Source: an uncultured Lentisphaeria bacterium (GTDB lineage: Bacteria > Verrucomicrobiota > Lentisphaeria > JABSQK01 > CAJWLW01). Taken from it: a DNA stretch of 8,594 bases. The notes beneath the pieces are model-generated. The model ran no database searches. It saw nothing but the letters and a program-made list of their open reading frames with translations, and was not told where the DNA came from. The position numbers and the translations under genes are program-made. Positions 4,326 to 8,594 of this stretch are shown here, in pieces. The DNA lies in the NCBI GenBank assembly GCA_913042885.1, contig CAJWLW010000205.1:1-8594 (forward strand), in the 5' to 3' direction. Numbering within the stretch: position 1 is the first letter of the stretch; every line of letters begins with the position of its first letter.

Positions 4326-7142
4326 ATGACCGTGATTCACCAAAAAAAACTTTTCCTTCTCGATGGTATGGCGCTGGTGTACCGGGCGCACTTCGCGCTG
4401 ATCCGTAGCCCGAGCATGACGTCGAAGGGTATGAACACCTCGGCAGCGCTTGGTTACACGAACACCCTCGTCGACATCATCCGCAGCCAGAAGCCGACGC
4501 ACCTGGCGGTCGCCTTCGATACGCCGGAACCAACCGCTCGGCACAAGATGTTCGAGGACTACAAGGCCCACCGTGAAGCGATGCCGGAAGAACTCAGCGC
4601 CGCCCTGCCCTATGTCGACCGGATCACGGAGGGTTTCAATATCCCGATCCTGCGCTACCCCGGCTACGAGGCGGATGACGTCATCGGCACATTAGCAAGG
4701 CAGGCAGCGGCACAGGGCATTGAAACCTACATGGTGACCCCCGACAAAGACTTTGCCCAGCTCGTCGACGAGCATGTCTTTCTTTACAAGCCGGGACGCA
4801 TGGGGTCGAGCATCGATATCCTCGGTGTACCTGAAGTGCTGGCAAAGTGGGAAATCGAACGGATCGATCAGATCTGCGATGTTCTCGGACTGCAAGGCGA
4901 CCCCAGCGACAACATCCCGGGCATTCCCGGCATCGGCGCGAAGACGGCGAAAAAGCTGATCAAGCAATTCGACTCGGTCGAGAACCTGATCGCCAATACG
5001 GATCAGTTGAAAGGCAAGCAGAAAGAGAATGTCGAAAATTTTGGCGACCAGGGACTGCTGTCGAAACAACTGGTGACTATAGACTGCAACGTACCGGTCG
5101 AAGAGACACTCGATGAATTGGTGATGCGCGATCCCGATGCCGAGGCGCTGTCGACACTGTTCCGTGAGCTCGAGTTCCAGGCGCTTGGCAAACGGGTGCT
5201 CGGCAAGGCGTTCCAGGCCACCCCGCAAACCGCGGCGGAGATGGCTGTCGGCGGCGGTGAGATGGATCTGTTCCAATTCGCCGCGAATGAAGCCGCAAAC
5301 GACGAAGCAGAACCCGAAACGCCGGTGATAAAAACGATCGCCGACGTCGAGCATGACTACCAGATCGCGCAGACACCGGAAGAACGTGCGAAGCTGGCGG
5401 CGACACTGGCGCAAAAAAAGGCGTTCGCCTTCGATCTGGAGACCAGCGCACTCGACCCGCGCAACGCTACCCTCGTCGGTATCGCAGTCAGTTACGAGGC
5501 ACACACGGGCTGGTACATACCTGTGCCGCCGGACATCGATCAGGCGAACGAAATTCTCAAGGATTTCCTGCCGCTGTTTGCAGATTCCACAATTGCGCTG
5601 ATCGGACATAATCTGAAGTTCGACCTGACGGTGCTGCGGCAGTACGACATCACCGTGGAGGCGCGCATCATCGATACGATGCTGGCGCATGCCCTGATCG
5701 AGCCGGAGATGCGGCACAAACTGGATTTCCTGGCAGAAGCCTACTTGGGCTACAAGCCTGTCGCGATCACCGAGCTGGCGGGTGAGTCGATGTCGGCGGA
5801 AATCCAGATGCGCGATATCCCGGTCGAGAAAGTTGCGGAGTACGCCGCCGAGGACGCCGATGTGGCCTGGCAGCTCTGGCAACTGCTGGAGCCGCTGCTG
5901 GAGAAGAAAAATGCGCTGCGCACCTGCCACGACATCGAGAGTCCGCTGGTCTCGGTCCTGATCGATATGGAGTTGGCCGGCATCACCGTAGACACGGCAA
6001 CGTTGCGCAGTTATTCCGTCGAGTTGGAGCAGGAAGCGACGCACCTGGCCAAAACAATTTTTGACGCCGCCGGCAAGTCGTTCAATCTCGATTCGCCCAA
6101 GCAGCTTGGCCATATCCTCTTCGACGTGCTGCAGCTCGAAGACAACCCGAAGAAAACCGCGACCGGCCAATACGCCACCAATGAACAAGTGCTGTCGCGC
6201 CTGGCCTACAGGCATCCGATCGTCGCCGATGTGCTGAGCTACCGCACGATAGCCAAGCTGAAGTCGACCTACGTCGACATGCTGCCCAATGCGGTCGATG
6301 CCAGGACGGGCCGCATACACACACATTTTCATCAGGCGGTGACGGTCACCGGTCGGATGCAGTCGGAACGGCCGAACCTGCAGAATATCCCGATCAAGAC
6401 AGCGAAAGGCCGTGAGATCCGCAAGGCGTTTGTGGCGTGCGACGATGGGCATGTGCTGCTGTCGGCCGACTATTCACAGATCGAGTTGCGGGTGATCGCG
6501 GAGATCAGCGGTGACGAGGCAATGCGCCAGGCGTTTGTCGACGGTGCCGATATCCACCAGTCCACGGCGGCGCGGGTGTACAGCGTCGGCATGGACGGGG
6601 TCACGCCGGAGATGCGGGGCAAGGCGAAAATGGTGAACTTCGGCATACCTTACGGCATCACGGCTTTCGGGCTGGCGCAGCGGTTGAACTGTCCGCGACG
6701 CGAGGCGAACGAGCTGATCGAGGAGTATTTTCGCCAATATCCACTGGTGCAGGCGTACATGACCAAGACCATTGAATTTGCCCACGAGAACGGCTTCGTC
6801 GAAACGCTGCTGGGGCGCCGACGCTATCTGCGCGACATCAATTCACGCAACACCACGATTCGCAACGCCGCCGAACGCAACGCCATCAACATGCCGATCC
6901 AAGGCACCGCGGCGGACATGATCAAGATCGCCATGATCAATCTGCACCGTGAACTTGCCGGGAGCGACGGCAGCGCCAGGATGCTGCTGCAGGTGCACGA
7001 TGAGCTGGTCCTCGAAGTGCCGCGGGAAGAGGTCGAGACAGTCGGTGCAATTGTCCGGCGCTGTATGTGCGAAGCACTACCGATGGACGTGCCGATCGTC
7101 GTCGATATCGGTACTGGAAGCAATTGGCTGGATGCACATTGA
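4326..7142 (+). CDS. polA: DNA polymerase I with 5'-3' and 3'-5' exonuclease domains
   Basis: This 938-residue enzyme fills gaps and removes RNA primers during replication and repair. Three domains are visible in order. The 5'-3' exonuclease (about 1-295) has acidic motifs around Asp13, YEADD (114-118), TPDKD (138-142), GDPSDNIPGIPGIG (191-204) and a helix-hairpin-helix. The 3'-5' exonuclease (about 335-530) keeps Asp370/Glu372 (Exo I), Asn429/Asp433 (Exo II) and Tyr506/Asp510 (Exo III), so proofreading should be active. The polymerase (about 540-938) has motif A DYSQIE (715-720, Asp715), motif B RGKAKMVNFGIPYG (764-777, with Lys768, Phe772, Tyr776) and motif C VHDELV (890-895). Pro775 in the motif B O-helix is unexpected. 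The start ATG at 4326 gives the standard N-terminus KKLFLLDG; no Shine-Dalgarno site precedes it. The gene lies 165 nt behind ffh and 18 nt ahead of a dioxygenase gene. The identity is secure. Confidence 0.97.
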   Translation: MTVIHQKKLFLLDGMALVYRAHFALIRSPSMTSKGMNTSAALGYTNTLVDIIRSQKPTHLAVAFDTPEPTARHKMFEDYKAHREAMPEELSAALPYVDRITEGFNIPILRYPGYEADDVIGTLARQAAAQGIETYMVTPDKDFAQLVDEHVFLYKPGRMGSSIDILGVPEVLAKWEIERIDQICDVLGLQGDPSDNIPGIPGIGAKTAKKLIKQFDSVENLIANTDQLKGKQKENVENFGDQGLLSKQLVTIDCNVPVEETLDELVMRDPDAEALSTLFRELEFQALGKRVLGKAFQATPQTAAEMAVGGGEMDLFQFAANEAANDEAEPETPVIKTIADVEHDYQIAQTPEERAKLAATLAQKKAFAFDLETSALDPRNATLVGIAVSYEAHTGWYIPVPPDIDQANEILKDFLPLFADSTIALIGHNLKFDLTVLRQYDITVEARIIDTMLAHALIEPEMRHKLDFLAEAYLGYKPVAITELAGESMSAEIQMRDIPVEKVAEYAAEDADVAWQLWQLLEPLLEKKNALRTCHDIESPLVSVLIDMELAGITVDTATLRSYSVELEQEATHLAKTIFDAAGKSFNLDSPKQLGHILFDVLQLEDNPKKTATGQYATNEQVLSRLAYRHPIVADVLSYRTIAKLKSTYVDMLPNAVDARTGRIHTHFHQAVTVTGRMQSERPNLQNIPIKTAKGREIRKAFVACDDGHVLLSADYSQIELRVIAEISGDEAMRQAFVDGADIHQSTAARVYSVGMDGVTPEMRGKAKMVNFGIPYGITAFGLAQRLNCPRREANELIEEYFRQYPLVQAYMTKTIEFAHENGFVETLLGRRRYLRDINSRNTTIRNAAERNAINMPIQGTAADMIKIAMINLHRELAGSDGSARMLLQVHDELVLEVPREEVETVGAIVRRCMCEALPMDVPIVVDIGTGSNWLDAH

Positions 7143-7149
7143 CATTCTC

Positions 7150-7155
7150 GGAGGG
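7150..7155 (+). promoter_or_regulatory. Strong Shine-Dalgarno GGAGGG for the dioxygenase gene
   Basis: GGAGGG lies 5 nt before the ATG at 7161, in the 18-nt gap after polA. It is the clearest ribosome binding site in the window and fixes this start. The other + strand genes here have weak sites or none. Confidence 0.8.
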
Positions 7156-7160
7156 AACAA

Positions 7161-8012
7161 ATGCTGAGCAATGAGCAGATCGAGTTCTACAATGAGAACG
7201 GCTATGTCGCTGTCGAAGGCGTCTTCTCCAGCGACGAGATTGCCGCCTTGCGCGAGGTGACCGACGAGTTCGTCGAACGCTCGCGGGCAGTGTCTGAGAA
7301 CGACGCAGTCTTCGACCTCGAACCCGGACACACGGCCGAAGAACCACGGCTGCGCCGAGTGAAGACACCGACCAACCAGCACCAAGTCTACAACAACGCC
7401 CTGCATCACGACGGTATGCTCGATATCGTGGCACAACTGATCGGCGACGGCATTCGTACCAACGGCACGAAGTTGAACCTGAAACTGCCGGAGTTTGGCA
7501 GCCCGGTCGAGTGGCACCAGGACTGGGCCTTCTACCCACACACCAACGATGACCTGCTGGCGGTCGGTCTGTGCATCGACGACATGACGCTCGAAAACGG
7601 TGCGCTGCTGGTCATCCCCGGATCACATCGCGGTCCGATCTATGATCACCATCTCGATGGCTCGTTCTGCGGGGCGATCACCGATCCAGCCTTTGACGAC
7701 AGCACCGCGGTATCGCTCGAACTGTCTGCCGGCTGCATTTCCATCCACCACGCGCGAACAATTCACGGGTCGACACAGAACCGGTCATCGGCACCACGGA
7801 GACTGCTGCTCTTCCAGATGGTTGCTATCGATGCGTGGCCACTCATAGGCGTGGCCGACCTGCCCGAGTTCAACAGCCACATTCTGCGCGGCACCCCTAC
7901 CAACCAGCCGCGCCTGGCCGATGTCCCGGTGCGCATGCCGTTGCCGCCCGCCGGCTCGCCGGGTTCGATCTACGAAAATCAAACGCGCTTCAAGGAACGC
8001 AAGCTGGTTTAG
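7161..8012 (+). CDS. Phytanoyl-CoA dioxygenase (PhyH) family Fe(II)/2-oxoglutarate-dependent oxygenase
   Basis: This 283-residue protein has the PhyH-type double-stranded beta-helix fold signature. Members hydroxylate small molecules using Fe(II), O2 and 2-oxoglutarate; substrates range widely (phytanoyl-CoA, ectoine, natural products), and none can be named here. The iron-binding triad is visible: His119 and Asp121 in EWHQDWAFYPHTNDD (117-131), and the distal His202 in HGS (202-204). Arg213 lies 11 residues beyond it, matching the spacing of the 2-oxoglutarate-binding Arg in human phytanoyl-CoA hydroxylase. Other family-like blocks are LENGALLVIPGSHRGP (144-159) and the N-terminal LSNEQIEFYNENGYV. 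There is no signal peptide or membrane segment, so a cytoplasmic soluble enzyme is expected. The start has a strong Shine-Dalgarno site. The 18-nt gap behind polA suggests cotranscription, but a functional link with polA is not evident. Family confidence is high; the role is unknown. Confidence 0.93.
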   Translation: MLSNEQIEFYNENGYVAVEGVFSSDEIAALREVTDEFVERSRAVSENDAVFDLEPGHTAEEPRLRRVKTPTNQHQVYNNALHHDGMLDIVAQLIGDGIRTNGTKLNLKLPEFGSPVEWHQDWAFYPHTNDDLLAVGLCIDDMTLENGALLVIPGSHRGPIYDHHLDGSFCGAITDPAFDDSTAVSLELSAGCISIHHARTIHGSTQNRSSAPRRLLLFQMVAIDAWPLIGVADLPEFNSHILRGTPTNQPRLADVPVRMPLPPAGSPGSIYENQTRFKERKLV

Positions 8013-8026
8013 CACAACAAATCCCG

Positions 8027-8038
8027 GCGAGCGCTCGC
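8027..8038. repeat. Perfect 12-bp palindrome GCGAGCGCTCGC in the convergent gap
   Basis: This palindrome lies 14 nt after the dioxygenase stop, in the 67-nt gap between two convergent genes. As RNA it would form at most a 4-bp GC stem with a GCGC loop. No T tract follows on either strand. It could contribute to transcription termination or be a protein-binding site. Confidence 0.35.
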
Positions 8039-8062
8039 AGCCGAAGTGTATTCGTACCGCCG

Positions 8063-8080
8063 GAACGCAGCGTTGCGTTC
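8063..8080. terminator. Possible bidirectional terminator hairpin between convergent genes
   Basis: Arms GAACGCA (8063-8069) and TGCGTTC (8074-8080) form a perfect 7-bp stem with a 4-nt GCGT loop. The right arm touches the stop codon of the - strand gene. Position between convergent genes suits termination, but neither side has a T tract, so an intrinsic terminator is only weakly supported. Confidence 0.35.
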
Positions 8081-8594
8081 TACTGATCGGGTACGGGGTT
8101 CCTCGAGTCCGATACCTTCTCGTCCGCTTTTTCCTCGTCATTGAGACGCGGTGGCGGAATGACGATTTCGAAACCACCCATCTTCGCTTTCTTGCCAAGC
8201 AGATTCGGAGAAGTCTCTATTTCAAAACCACCGACCTTCGCTTTCTTGCCAAGCAGATTCGGAGAAGTCTCTATTTCAAAACCACCGACCTTCGCTTTCT
8301 TGCCAAGCAAATTCGGAGAAGTCGTCGCTTCAAATCCGCGTACATGCGTTTTGTTGCCGATGTTGTCCTCGAGAAATTCGGACATATCTTTTTCCGCCGG
8401 TTGTGAAGGCTGGTGGGCAGAATCGGTTGTTCGCATGTCGGTTGGCGACATAGCCGTCCGCTGCACATCGGGCGGCAGCGCCTCGGTGGTCGGTACATCC
8501 ATAGGCAGCACATCCCCGGCCGGCATCTCGGCTGTGGGAAAATCCCCGGCCGGCATCTCGGCTGTGGGAAAATCCCCGGCCGGCATCTCGGCTG
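8080..8594 (-). CDS. Unrecognised tandem-repeat protein, 5' end beyond the right window edge
   Basis: I do not recognise this protein. It reads on the - strand from the window edge to TAG at 8082-8080, with about 170 residues visible. Counting from the ATG at 8586, the visible part has three zones. First is a Pro/Thr/Asp-rich zone (1-61) starting with decapeptide repeats MPAGDFPTAE that decay into variants such as ALPPDVQRTA and MSPTDMRTTD. Next is a short acidic linker (about 62-80). Last are three near-identical 18-residue repeats of the form TTSPNLLGKKAKVGGFEI, preceded by a degenerate copy ending HVRGFEA and followed by a charged C-terminus. No catalytic motif, Cys pair or membrane segment is seen. 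The ATG at 8586 lies inside a repeat, and the frame stays open to the edge, so the real start is outside. The repeats stay in frame with mostly conservative or silent changes, favouring this strand as coding. A multivalent, largely disordered binding or scaffold protein is a guess. Confidence 0.6.
   Translation of the reverse strand, partial: AEMPAGDFPTAEMPAGDFPTAEMPAGDVLPMDVPTTEALPPDVQRTAMSPTDMRTTDSAHQPSQPAEKDMSEFLEDNIGNKTHVRGFEATTSPNLLGKKAKVGGFEIETSPNLLGKKAKVGGFEIETSPNLLGKKAKMGGFEIVIPPPRLNDEEKADEKVSDSRNPVPDQ
8170..8385 (-). repeat. 54-bp tandem repeat array (4 units, the last degenerate)
   Basis: Four consecutive units start at 8170, 8224, 8278 and 8332, with an exact 54-bp period and no spacers. 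Units 1 and 2 differ at 3 positions and units 2 and 3 at 5; the unit at 8332 is strongly diverged but keeps the frame. Each encodes an 18-residue repeat of the - strand gene. The close identity of three copies points to recent duplication or gene conversion. Confidence 0.9.
8512..8594 (-). repeat. 30-bp perfect tandem repeat, running off the window
   Basis: Two identical 30-bp units (8512-8541 and 8542-8571) are followed by the first 23 bases of a third at the window edge. They encode the decapeptide MPAGDFPTAE on the - strand. More copies probably lie outside. Perfect identity suggests an actively expanding or contracting minisatellite. Confidence 0.92.

Noticed and set aside
4692..6452. 586-residue antisense frame within polA
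   Set aside because: The composition (very Arg/Gln/Asp rich, no domain) is that of a codon-bias shadow; polA is unambiguous on the + strand.
7921..8406. 161-residue + strand frame with FKTTDLRFLAKQIRRSLY repeats
   Set aside because: It starts inside the dioxygenase gene, has no ribosome binding site and mirrors the repeats of the - strand frame, which gives the more protein-like sequence. The strand choice is likely but not certain.
8584..8586. ATG at 8586 as the start of the - strand gene
   Set aside because: It is the Met of a repeat unit, and the frame remains open to the window edge with the repeat continuing.
8170..8594. CRISPR-like repeats
   Set aside because: Both arrays have contiguous units with no unique spacers, periods divisible by three, and an open frame throughout.

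Overview
The window is a GC-rich bacterial chromosomal segment. It carries five genes on the + strand (the first cut by the left edge) and one repeat-built gene on the - strand, cut by the right edge. The style of several proteins suggests a member of the Verrucomicrobiota/Lentisphaerota/Kiritimatiellota (PVC) group. The evidence is the N-terminus of DNA polymerase I (LLDGMALVYRAHF and SKGMNTSA), the GNHTDYNEG form of the galactokinase signature, the Lys-rich Ffh tail and the scarcity of strong Shine-Dalgarno sites. This placement is inferred from remembered family resemblance and is only moderately secure.

Left part (1-2650): the 3' five-sixths of a uronate isomerase gene (uxaC), then a 305-base gap of very unusual base composition, then a GHMP sugar kinase annotated as galactokinase. 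The gap holds a G-rich/C-rich hairpin, short direct repeats, a composite 34-nt hairpin and a likely promoter for the kinase. The kinase has Asn where galactokinases have the Glu that contacts the sugar C6 hydroxyl. With uxaC next door, this raises the possibility that it acts on a uronic acid or another C6-modified sugar rather than galactose.

Middle part (2643-7142): two housekeeping genes. The first is ffh (the SRP54 protein of co-translational protein targeting), whose start overlaps the end of the kinase gene by 8 nt. The second is polA (DNA polymerase I with 5'-3' exonuclease, an apparently intact proofreading exonuclease, and polymerase). Both carry unexpected residues in otherwise very conserved motifs: His for Gln in the Ffh P-loop and Pro in the polymerase O-helix.

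Right part (7150-8594): a phytanoyl-CoA dioxygenase-family Fe(II)/2-oxoglutarate oxygenase sits 18 nt behind polA with the best Shine-Dalgarno site in the window. Facing it is an unrecognised - strand gene built from two different tandem repeats, a decapeptide array (30 bp unit) and an 18-residue array (54 bp unit). The 67-nt convergent gap contains two dyads. No tRNA, rRNA, CRISPR array or insertion sequence was seen. The best candidate for something undescribed is the repeat protein, followed by the atypical kinase and the structured gap upstream of it.
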